Source: a bacterium
GTDB taxonomy: Bacteria > Eremiobacterota > Eremiobacteria > Baltobacterales > Baltobacteraceae
Assembly: GCA_021781095.1 (NCBI GenBank)
Contig: JAJXXM010000347.1
Span: forward strand, 1-5,291
Direction of reading: 5' to 3'
DNA length: 5,291 bases
Numbering within the stretch: position 1 is the first letter of the stretch; each line of letters begins with the position of its first letter. The notes under the pieces were generated by a model that was given only the letters and a program-made list of their open reading frames with translations, made no database searches and had not been told where the DNA came from. Shown piece by piece: positions 1 through 5,291 of the stretch. The position numbers were made by a program, and so were the translations under genes.

Positions 1-2
1 AG

Positions 3-656
3 CATCCGCGCTCCGGGCTCATCGAGCCGGGGCATTTTATTCCGAGCGCCGAGATCTCGGGGCTCATCGTGCCTCTCGGACGTTGGGTTCTCGAGAGCGC
101 CGCCATGCAGGCCGCCGCCTGGGTGAAACGCTTCGGCCCGCTGCGTATCGCCGTGAACCTCTCCGCCCGGCAATTACATCACCGACATTTACGTCAGGAG
201 ATTCTCGGAGCGCTCGATATCTCGGGGCTCGACCCTCAACTTTTAGAACTGGAGATTACCGAGAGCGTCGCCATGACCGACGTCGAGCAGGCGATCGCCA
301 TCGTGCGCGATCTCAAGGGGGCGGGCATCCGCACCGCGATCGACGACTTCGGAACGGGATACTCGTCGCTCGCTTACCTACGCCGATTTGCTTTCGACGT
401 TCTGAAGATCGACGGATCGTTTGTCGACGGAATCGGCAACGAGCGAGAGGACGAAACGATCGTAAAAACATTGGTCGGCATGGCCGATAGCCTCGGCCTC
501 GAGACGGTAGCGGAGGGGGTCGAACGTGCACGACAGGCGCAATTTCTCCGGGATTACGGCTGCCGGTTCGCCCAAGGATATCTCTATCGGCCGCCGCTCC
601 CCGCCAGCGCGATCGATGAGCTGCTCGCCGCGGGTGCGACGATCGTCGCTCGATGA
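3..656 (+). CDS. EAL-domain cyclic-di-GMP phosphodiesterase (C-terminal fragment, 5' end outside window)
   Basis: The reading frame is open from base 3, so the gene begins upstream; a GTG at 69 is internal, because the preceding codons (ending in FIPSAEISGLI) already match the EAL fold. The EAL family hydrolyses the second messenger c-di-GMP to pGpG in the cytoplasm. Numbering codons from base 3, the visible motifs are NLSARQ (N52), LEITES (E84, E87), the DDFGTGYSSL loop (D114, D115), the catalytic lysine in LKID (K135), TVAEGVE (E171, E174) and AQGY (Q191). These are the metal-binding and catalytic residues expected after the EAL signature itself, so this half looks active. The EAL motif and any GGDEF, PAS or membrane part lie outside the window. 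The stop TGA overlaps the next start (ATGA), suggesting translational coupling to the EgtB-like gene. Domain assignment is firm; the sensory role is unknown. Confidence 0.95.
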   Translation, partial: HPRSGLIEPGHFIPSAEISGLIVPLGRWVLESAAMQAAAWVKRFGPLRIAVNLSARQLHHRHLRQEILGALDISGLDPQLLELEITESVAMTDVEQAIAIVRDLKGAGIRTAIDDFGTGYSSLAYLRRFAFDVLKIDGSFVDGIGNEREDETIVKTLVGMADSLGLETVAEGVERARQAQFLRDYGCRFAQGYLYRPPLPASAIDELLAAGATIVAR

Positions 657-1870
657 TGTTTGAAAACTTCGACGTGGCGTATCGAGCAAATCGAGAGCGC
701 ACGTCATCGCTCTTTTCATCGATCGATCCGCAAGCGTATCATGACGCGCCCATTCCGCTACGACATCCATTTATTTTTTATCATGGGCACCTTCCGGCGT
801 TTAGCTTTCTAACACTTAATCGATTTCATCGCGGGGAAGAAGCGCTCGACGAGAACCTTGAGCACTTGTTTCGGCGCGGTATCGATCCCGAAGATCGCGT
901 AAAGGCGCGCGGTCTTTCGATCGGGGCGTGGCCCGACCGCGGCACGGTGGAACGATTTATCGCCGAATGCGACCGCCGCGTTCTCGCCGCGCTTCAAAAA
1001 AGCGACCCCGCTGACCGCGATGCAATCCTCACCATCCTCGAACATGAAGACATGCATCACGAAACGCTCACATACATCATCCATCGACTCCCCGAAGAAA
1101 TGAAACGCCACGCGCGCTTTCCCCATCGCGACGTCCGTATCGCTCCGAGCGATCCGATTTCGATCGACCGGGGAATCGCCGTTCTTGGGCGACCGATGGG
1201 TGACGAGCATTTTTCGTGGGATAACGAACGCGGCCAACTCGAATGCTCGGTCGACGCATTTGCGATCGATCGTTTTAACGTCACCAATGGTGACTGGCTT
1301 CAGTTCGTCAACGCCGGGGGGCCGATCCCGATCTTTTGGGATCGTGCGGCGGAGGGATGGATAGTACGCACGTGTTTCGAGCGAATTCCGCTTCCCCATT
1401 CTTGGCCCGTCTACGTGACGCTCGAGCAAGCGCAGGGCTACGCCCAATGGCGGGGCACTCGGCTTCCGACCGAGGCCGAATATCATCGTGCGGCCTTCAG
1501 CACGCCGTGGGGTGAGACGCGACCGTACCCTTGGGGCGAGGACGATCCTTCAGAACATCGCGGAAACTTTGATTTTCGACGCTTCGACCCCGAGCCCGTC
1601 GATGCTACGCCCGCCGGAGCGAGCGCATGGGGAGTCGAGGGGCTCGTGGGTAACGGTTGGGAATGGACGACCACGCCGTTCGCACCGTTCCCCGGCTTTA
1701 CACCTCATCGTTTCTACCCTGCGTATTCCGTCGACTTCTTCGACGGTCGACATTACGTTCTGAAAGGAGCCTCCCCGGTGACGCCGCGCCGTTTGTTGCG
1801 CTCGAGTTTTCGAAACTGGTTTTATCCCAATTACCCTTACGTGTACGCCACATTTCGATGCGTTCGATAA
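653..1870 (+). CDS. EgtB-like non-haem-iron sulfoxide synthase (DinB-like + FGE-sulfatase domains)
   Basis: A 405-residue protein of the EgtB/OvoA/SUMF1-type family. Family members use Fe(II) and oxygen to join a thiol to a histidine derivative, as in ergothioneine or ovothiol synthesis. The N-terminal DinB-like domain (about 10-150) carries the iron triad: an early histidine in RHPFIFYHGH (H44 or H46) and HEDMHHE (H131, H135, E137), which is the HX3HXE signature. The C-terminal FGE-sulfatase-like domain (about 170-405) shows DRFNVTNGDW, RLPTEAEYHRA, YPWG, VGNGWEWT, and a terminal SFRNW...FR block. At 390-394 it has FYPNY, where mycobacterial EgtB as I recall it has DYPIR, whose Asp and Arg bind gamma-glutamylcysteine; the thiol partner may therefore differ (inference). 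No egtD methyltransferase is visible. The start at 653 overlaps the EAL stop by four bases; the next codon is also ATG. No clear Shine-Dalgarno precedes it, consistent with coupling. Ergothioneine, ovothiol-like or selenoneine roles cannot be separated here. Confidence 0.88.
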   Translation: MMFENFDVAYRANRERTSSLFSSIDPQAYHDAPIPLRHPFIFYHGHLPAFSFLTLNRFHRGEEALDENLEHLFRRGIDPEDRVKARGLSIGAWPDRGTVERFIAECDRRVLAALQKSDPADRDAILTILEHEDMHHETLTYIIHRLPEEMKRHARFPHRDVRIAPSDPISIDRGIAVLGRPMGDEHFSWDNERGQLECSVDAFAIDRFNVTNGDWLQFVNAGGPIPIFWDRAAEGWIVRTCFERIPLPHSWPVYVTLEQAQGYAQWRGTRLPTEAEYHRAAFSTPWGETRPYPWGEDDPSEHRGNFDFRRFDPEPVDATPAGASAWGVEGLVGNGWEWTTTPFAPFPGFTPHRFYPAYSVDFFDGRHYVLKGASPVTPRRLLRSSFRNWFYPNYPYVYATFRCVR

Positions 1871-1920
1871 TTGCCGTCGCATAGAGGCGGTCCCCTCGGC
1901 ACGTCTAACTACATCGCACT
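1871..1920 (+). promoter_or_regulatory. 50-base gap before isocitrate dehydrogenase, no visible ribosome binding site
   Basis: This is the only co-directional intergenic gap of any size. The 20 bases before the ATG at 1921 contain no purine-rich Shine-Dalgarno; AGAGGCGG at 1883-1890 is about 30 bases away, too far. TAACTA at 1906-1911, ten bases before the ATG, loosely resembles a -10 element and would fit a leaderless transcript, but no matching -35 is seen. A transcription start here is possible, not shown. Confidence 0.25.
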
Positions 1921-3366
1921 ATGAGTGCAAACGAACAACGCGTCCCCATCACCGTTGCCGACGGCGACGGCATCGGCCCGGAGATCATGGATGCCACGCT
2001 GCGGATCATCACCGAAGCGGGCGCTCGCATCGCGATCGAAAAAATTGAGATCGGCGAGGCCGTCTACAGTCGAGGTCTCGACAGCGGTATCGAGCCGTCG
2101 TCGTGGGAGTCGCTGCGGCGAACTCAGGTATTCCTAAAAGCTCCGATCACCACGCCTCAGGGCGGCGGTTTCAAAAGCCTCAATGTGACCGTACGCAAGA
2201 CGTTGGGAATGTACGCCAACGTTCGCCCGTGCGCCTCGCTGCATCCCTTCGTCTCGACCAAGCATCCGAAGATGAACATCGTGATCGTGCGCGAGAACGA
2301 AGAAGACGTCTACGGCGGGATCGAACATCGCCAGACGAATCAGGTCGCGCAATGTTTGAAACTCATCTCGCGCCCGGCGAGTAAGCGGATCGTTCGGTAC
2401 GCGTTCGAATACGCACGCGCGAATAAGCGGAAAAAAGTCACCTGCTTTACCAAAGATAACATCATGAAGATCACCGATGGACTCTTCCATCGGACCTTCG
2501 AAGAAATCGCGTTGGAGTACCCCGATATCGAGCACGAACACTGGATCGTCGATATCGGCGCGGCGAAGCTCGCCGATACTCCCGAGGCCTTCGACGTCAT
2601 CGTCATGCCGAATCTCTACGGCGATATTCTCTCCGACGTCGCCGCGCAAATTACCGGCTCGGTCGGTCTCGCAGGCTCGGCGAATATCGGCGATCACTGC
2701 TCGATGTTTGAAGCCATCCACGGCTCGGCCCCGCGACGCGCGGGCCAAAATCTCGCGAATCCCTCCGGCCTGTTGCACGGAGCGTTGCTCATGCTCGTGC
2801 ATATCGGCCAAGGCGATGTCGCCGAACGCGTGCACAACGCCTGGCTCACCACGATCGAAGACGGCATTCATACCTACGATATTTACAAAGAGGGCGTTTC
2901 GAAAGAAAAGGTCGGCACGCGTGAATTTGCCGACGCCGTCATCGCGCGCCTCGGCCGCGAGCCGAAGGTCCTGCCGCCCGCTCGATACGCCGTTGGAGCC
3001 GCGATGGATCTCTCGATCCGCCCGGGCGGCGTGCCTCCCAAGAAAGAGCATGTCGGGGTCGATGTTTTCATCGATCAACGCGACGGAGATCCCGAGGAGA
3101 TCGCCGCGCGCGCGAAGCGCATCACGATCGACGGCGTGAAGCTCGTCGTCATTGCGAACCGCGGCAGCAAAGTGTGGCCCGACGGAAACCCGGACACGTT
3201 CCTGAGCGATCAATGGTCGCTTCGATTCGAAGGCAAACCCTTTAACGGCAAACGCGTTGCGGAGATTATCGCAGCGATGCACGACGCCGGATTCGACGTC
3301 ATTAAAACCGAGGGGCTCTTCACCTTCGACGGAGAGCGCGGGTACTCGCTCGCCCAGGGCCAGTAA
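1921..3366 (+). CDS. icd: Isocitrate dehydrogenase, Thermus/Rickettsia type with C-terminal extension (probably NADP-dependent)
   Basis: A 481-residue enzyme that oxidatively decarboxylates isocitrate to 2-oxoglutarate in the cytoplasmic TCA cycle. The N-terminus ITVADGDGIGPEI is the classic start of the isocitrate/isopropylmalate dehydrogenase fold. Substrate residues are visible in SLNVTVR (S86, N88, R92), NVRP (R102), VRENEEDVYGG (R124, Y131) and TKDNIMK (K178); the metal site is NLYGDILSD (D235, D239). The nucleotide loop HGSAPRRAGQN has Arg272-Arg273 where E. coli Icd has Lys344-Tyr345, which favours NADP over NAD (inference). Residues about 375-481 (VGVDVFID, VIANRGSKVWPDG) form the extra C-terminal domain of the roughly 480-500 residue class, absent from the 416-residue E. 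coli enzyme. The ATG at 1921 fits the family N-terminus, but no Shine-Dalgarno lies just upstream. It is followed after one base by the binding-protein gene, so the two are probably co-transcribed. Confidence 0.96.
   Translation: MSANEQRVPITVADGDGIGPEIMDATLRIITEAGARIAIEKIEIGEAVYSRGLDSGIEPSSWESLRRTQVFLKAPITTPQGGGFKSLNVTVRKTLGMYANVRPCASLHPFVSTKHPKMNIVIVRENEEDVYGGIEHRQTNQVAQCLKLISRPASKRIVRYAFEYARANKRKKVTCFTKDNIMKITDGLFHRTFEEIALEYPDIEHEHWIVDIGAAKLADTPEAFDVIVMPNLYGDILSDVAAQITGSVGLAGSANIGDHCSMFEAIHGSAPRRAGQNLANPSGLLHGALLMLVHIGQGDVAERVHNAWLTTIEDGIHTYDIYKEGVSKEKVGTREFADAVIARLGREPKVLPPARYAVGAAMDLSIRPGGVPPKKEHVGVDVFIDQRDGDPEEIAARAKRITIDGVKLVVIANRGSKVWPDGNPDTFLSDQWSLRFEGKPFNGKRVAEIIAAMHDAGFDVIKTEGLFTFDGERGYSLAQGQ
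3356..3359 (+). promoter_or_regulatory. Weak Shine-Dalgarno (AGGG) for the ATT-initiated binding-protein gene
   Basis: AGGG lies inside the last codons of the isocitrate dehydrogenase gene, eight bases before the ATT at 3368. That spacing is normal for ribosome binding and supports re-initiation at ATT after termination at 3364-3366. The match is short, and such tetramers occur by chance in DNA of this GC content. Confidence 0.35.
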
Positions 3367-3367
3367 C

Positions 3368-4261
3368 ATTCGGATCGTCAGCCTGCTTCCGAGCGCGACG
3401 GAGATTCTCTACGCCATCGGAGCGGGCGGCGATCTCGTCGGCGTGACGCACGAATGCGACTTTCCGCCGCAGGCGCGCGCACTTCCGGCGTTGACCTCTT
3501 CGGCGTTGCCCGCGTCGGCGAACGCCGCCGAAATCGATCGTCACGTGCGCCGGGGGATCCACGAAGGCTCGAGTATCTATCATCTCGATGACGCGCTCGT
3601 AGAACGACTCGAGCCCGACCTGATCGTCACGCAGGAACTCTGCGAGGTTTGCGCCGTTTCCTACGATCGCGTGACCTCAGCGGTTCGGCGCCTCCGCGGC
3701 GACCCTCGCGTGGTCGCGCTCGAACCGAACTCCTTCGACGACGTTCTCGGTACGATTCGGACGCTCGGCTCGCTCGTCGGGCGCGCGAGCGAGGCCGAGC
3801 GTGTCGTCGAGGATCTCGCCCGCAGTGCGGAACGGCTACGCAGCCGGGCGCGGCGCGAATTACCCGATCCGCCCCGTCTGCTCTTTCTCGAATGGAGCGA
3901 CCCGCCGTTCGCGCCCGGTCATTGGACCCCCGATCTCCTCGATATGCTCGGCGTTCGCTCGACGATCGAATTTCGGCACGCACCGGCTCGTGCGGTCACG
4001 TGGGAGGAGGTCGCCGCGGGCGACCCCGATTGTATCGTTCTCGCGCCCTGCGGCTTCGATCTGGCGACGGCGCGTCGGGCGCTCGCCGATCTTCGATCGA
4101 ACGCGGCGTGGTGCGAGCTCCGTGCGGTTCGCAACGGGCACACGATCGTGCTCGACGGGAACGCCTACTTCAATCGTCCGGGGGTGCGTTTGGTCGAAGG
4201 GACGGAGCGATTGCTCGAGGAGCTCACGCGGCTCGAAGATGGGCGGTATCGTCGAGCGTAA
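3368..4261 (+). CDS. BtuF-like cobalamin/metal-receptor binding protein, no signal peptide, apparent ATT start
   Basis: The 297-residue product opens with RIVSLLPSATEILYAIG and GVTHECDFP, the signature of the BtuF-like branch of the helical-backbone metal receptor family (Peripla_BP_2). Two Rossmann-like lobes (about 1-120 and 165-285) are joined by a long helix (about 122-162). Family members bind cobalamin or chelated iron for ABC importers, but this one starts directly in the fold with no signal peptide or lipobox, so it is probably cytoplasmic or depends on an unseen start. Cysteines sit at 31, 92 and 95 (QELCEVCAVS), plus 222, 228 and 249. The start at ATT 3368 aligns with the methionine I would expect in homologues and follows the isocitrate dehydrogenase TAA by one base, with AGGG eight bases upstream. 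The nearest in-frame ATG, at 3257, would add a 37-residue basic, low-complexity stretch inside the preceding gene. No permease or ATPase gene is adjacent. Family call is good; ligand unknown. Confidence 0.82.
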   Translation: MRIVSLLPSATEILYAIGAGGDLVGVTHECDFPPQARALPALTSSALPASANAAEIDRHVRRGIHEGSSIYHLDDALVERLEPDLIVTQELCEVCAVSYDRVTSAVRRLRGDPRVVALEPNSFDDVLGTIRTLGSLVGRASEAERVVEDLARSAERLRSRARRELPDPPRLLFLEWSDPPFAPGHWTPDLLDMLGVRSTIEFRHAPARAVTWEEVAAGDPDCIVLAPCGFDLATARRALADLRSNAAWCELRAVRNGHTIVLDGNAYFNRPGVRLVEGTERLLEELTRLEDGRYRRA

Positions 4262-4826
4262 GCACGCGCGCCGCACCATCGAGCCACTCCACGCGCGTGA
4301 TCGACGCATGGGAAAAACGCACCGTCATCGCATCGAATCGCGCTCCGAGGAGTTCGGCGAGGAACGCATGGAGCGTTCCGGCATGCGCGACGACGAGCAT
4401 CCGCTGCCCGGCGAACGCTCGTTGCTGCCTCCACCACGATCGAACGCGCCGCCGAACATCGGCAAATGTCTCGCCACCCTGCGGCTGGTAATCGCGCGCC
4501 GAGGTCGAGCCCGCCTCGCCTGCGTTCGGATACGCAGCGGTGATCTCGGCCCACGTCATCCCCTCCCACGCACCAAAATCAAATTCGCGGAGGCGAGCGT
4601 CGCGTTCAAGGAGGAGCGAGCGCCCGCGAAGGATCGTCTCGGCGGTCGTTACCGCCCGTTGGAGATCGCTCGAGAATGCCGCATCGATCCGTTCGTCGGC
4701 GAGCGCGCCGGCGAGAGCGCGAGCCTGGGCCATTCCATCGGGGGAGAGCGGAATATCGCTGCGACCCTGAAAGCGCCCGGAGCTGTTCCAGGCGGTGAGT
4801 CCATGCCTGATCAGCAAGAGTTCCAC
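4224..4826 (-). CDS. Histidine phosphatase family protein (phosphoglycerate mutase / CobC-like)
   Basis: A 200-residue, single-domain member of the histidine phosphatase superfamily, which removes phosphate from small metabolites via a phosphohistidine. Visible residues: LLIRHGLTAWN (R7, catalytic H8), FQGRSDIPLSPDGMAQA (R22), SSDLQRAVTTAE (R57), LREFDFGAWEGMTW (E81) and VVAHAGTLHAF (H148). The LREFDFGAWEG segment and length resemble alpha-ribazole phosphatase (CobC) and broad-specificity phosphatases such as PhoE; the sequence alone does not separate them. The start is GTG (CAC on the + strand, 4824-4826), preceded by a strong purine-rich Shine-Dalgarno. The 3' end overlaps the convergent BtuF-like gene by 38 bases. 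A cobalamin role would suit that neighbour, but opposite orientation means separate transcripts, so specific function remains unassigned. Confidence 0.93.
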   Translation of the reverse strand: MELLLIRHGLTAWNSSGRFQGRSDIPLSPDGMAQARALAGALADERIDAAFSSDLQRAVTTAETILRGRSLLLERDARLREFDFGAWEGMTWAEITAAYPNAGEAGSTSARDYQPQGGETFADVRRRVRSWWRQQRAFAGQRMLVVAHAGTLHAFLAELLGARFDAMTVRFSHASITRVEWLDGAARVLTLDDTAHLRAA

Positions 4827-4884
4827 GGCCTCCCCTCATGCTCGCTGCAGCATTGCCCTTCCTGCACGTCGAAAGCGCACCGGC
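4827..4884. promoter_or_regulatory. 58-base divergent intergenic region between phosphatase and aldehyde dehydrogenase
   Basis: This is the only gap in the window flanked by divergent starts, so at least one promoter is expected here or just inside the neighbouring genes. It holds the phosphatase Shine-Dalgarno at its left end and a GCTGCAGC palindrome near 4844-4851. I see no convincing -35/-10 pair on either strand and no strong Shine-Dalgarno before 4885. The regulatory role rests on gene orientation only. Confidence 0.35.
4829..4836 (-). promoter_or_regulatory. Strong Shine-Dalgarno (AGGGGAGG) fixing the GTG start of the phosphatase
   Basis: Read on the minus strand, AGGGGAGG ends two bases before the GTG at 4826-4824; its AGGGG part is five bases away. 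This is the clearest ribosome binding site in the window and supports GTG initiation. The encoded protein begins MELLLIRHG, exactly where this family normally starts. Confidence 0.7.
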
Positions 4885-5291
4885 ATGGGCGACGGAACGA
4901 GCGCGACGCGCGAGGAACGCATCGGCATTCGCAAGATGTACAAACTCTTTATCAACGGCGCCTTCGTGCGCTCGGAATCGGGGCGGAGCACGCCGCTTTG
5001 GAACGGTAAGGAGTTCCAAGCGAATATCGCACAGGCATCGCGCAAAGATCTTCGCAACGCCGTCACCGCAGCGCGCTCGGCGCAGATCCGCTGGTGGGCG
5101 ATGGATCCGCAGCTTCGCGGACTCACGATCTATCGACTTGGCGAGATGCTCGAAGCGCGCCGCTCGGAATATATCGATGCACTCGCGGCGAGCACCGAAG
5201 GCGACGCGCGAAGCGCTCGCGACGAGGTCGACGCGGCGATCGATCGTGTCGTGTGGTATGCGGGATGGTGCGATAAATATTCGGCGCTGCT
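4885..5291 (+). CDS. Aldehyde dehydrogenase family protein (N-terminal fragment, 3' end outside window)
   Basis: The frame is open from 4885 to the right edge, giving 135 complete codons. The sequence (RKMYKLFINGAFVRSESGRSTPLWN, split here as RKMYKLFINGAF then VRSESGR) is the typical beta-strand opening of NAD(P)-dependent aldehyde dehydrogenases, which oxidise aldehydes to carboxylates. It continues with ASRKDLRNAVTAARSAQIRWW, then QLRGLTIYRLGEMLEARRSE and EVDAAIDRVVWYAGWCDK, the usual N-terminal helices of the coenzyme-binding domain. The catalytic Cys and Glu lie outside the window, so activity and substrate cannot be judged. ATG 4885 is chosen because the REERIGIRK segment before the second ATG (4936) resembles an extension I recall in related enzymes. 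GAGGAA at 4913-4918 is too far from 4936 for a good ribosome site, but 4936 remains possible. It is divergent from the phosphatase gene. Confidence 0.88.
   Translation, partial: MGDGTSATREERIGIRKMYKLFINGAFVRSESGRSTPLWNGKEFQANIAQASRKDLRNAVTAARSAQIRWWAMDPQLRGLTIYRLGEMLEARRSEYIDALAASTEGDARSARDEVDAAIDRVVWYAGWCDKYSAL

Larger units (their letters stand above)
292..5246. repeat. Dispersed, over-represented CGATCG palindrome (21 copies counted by hand)
   Basis: CGATCG begins at 292, 337, 457, 610, 640, 720, 918, 1161, 1263, 1267, 2033, 2852, 3125, 3535, 3664, 3963, 4094, 4143, 4437, 5237 and 5241. About two would be expected by base composition at near 60% GC. Copies fall in all six genes and in different reading frames. 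Only one (291-298) is the full GCGATCGC octamer known as HIP1 in cyanobacteria. Two sites are overlapping doublets (1263-1272 and 5237-5246). Positions come from reading by eye and a copy may have been missed. Confidence 0.5.

Noticed and set aside
291..298. GCGATCGC octamer as evidence for a cyanobacterium (HIP1)
   Set aside because: Only one full octamer occurs; the enriched unit is the CGATCG hexamer, and the gene content does not point to cyanobacteria.
1873..1900. Possible hairpin (GAGG...CCTC, with outer GCCG...CGGC) between the EgtB-like gene and icd
   Set aside because: The stems are four bases, the outer and inner arms compete for the same base, and there is no T-run; not a credible terminator or riboswitch.
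3257..3367. ATG at 3257 as the start of the BtuF-like gene
   Set aside because: It would add 37 residues of basic low-complexity sequence overlapping icd by 110 bases; the extension resembles neither a signal peptide nor the family N-terminus. It remains the formal alternative to ATT.
2134..3369. A 411-codon open frame on the minus strand opposite isocitrate dehydrogenase
   Set aside because: It is an antisense shadow of a strongly conserved gene in GC-rich DNA; its translation shows no recognisable domain and it has no supporting context.
4795..4884. In-frame GTG at 4795 as an earlier start of the aldehyde dehydrogenase
   Set aside because: It would overlap the phosphatase start and add sequence unlike the family; ATG 4885 or 4936 is more sensible.
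3801..5009. A 402-codon + strand open frame spanning the end of the BtuF-like gene and the whole phosphatase gene
   Set aside because: The translation is arginine/serine-rich with no motif, and it conflicts with two genes that have clear family signatures.
1..5291. CRISPR arrays, tRNA/rRNA genes, insertion sequences, or defence/toxin-antitoxin genes
   Set aside because: No spaced direct repeats, cloverleaf-like segments, terminal inverted repeats or transposase motifs were seen; the window is ordinary metabolic and signalling genes.

Overview
The window is a dense, protein-coding stretch of bacterial chromosome, roughly 60% GC by eye, with six genes (two cut by the window edges) and almost no intergenic DNA. 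It contains no RNA gene, mobile element or CRISPR array that I can recognise. The organism cannot be named from the sequence. The GC content, the Thermus/Rickettsia-type isocitrate dehydrogenase with its C-terminal extension, the EgtB-like enzyme and the dense CGATCG palindromes point to a free-living aerobic bacterium, possibly of a little-cultured phylum. That last suggestion is a guess.

Layout, left to right. (1) Bases 3-656, + strand: the C-terminal part of an EAL-domain cyclic-di-GMP phosphodiesterase with its visible catalytic motifs intact. (2) Bases 653-1870, +: an EgtB-like non-haem-iron sulfoxide synthase (DinB-like plus FGE-sulfatase-like domains) that overlaps the EAL gene by four bases (ATGA). 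(3) Bases 1921-3366, +: an isocitrate dehydrogenase of the 480-500 residue type, preceded by a 50-base gap without a visible Shine-Dalgarno sequence. (4) Bases 3368-4261, +: a BtuF-like (cobalamin/helical-backbone metal receptor) binding protein without a signal peptide. Its only sensible start is an ATT one base after the isocitrate dehydrogenase stop. (5) Bases 4224-4826, - strand: a histidine-phosphatase (phosphoglycerate mutase / CobC-like) that overlaps the tail of gene 4. (6) Bases 4885-5291, +: the N-terminal part of an aldehyde dehydrogenase, running off the right edge.

Genes 1-4 are co-directional and tightly packed and could be one or two transcripts: EAL with egtB-like, and icd with the binding protein. 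Gene 5 converges on gene 4 and diverges from gene 6 across 58 bases that must hold both start regions. The BtuF-like protein and the CobC-like phosphatase could both concern cobalamin, but they lie on opposite strands and this link is only suggestive.

I found no clearly novel multi-gene system. The points most worth a second look are the apparent ATT start, the EgtB-like protein whose substrate-binding signature differs from mycobacterial EgtB, the cytoplasmic-looking binding protein with conserved-looking cysteines, and the roughly ten-fold excess of CGATCG.
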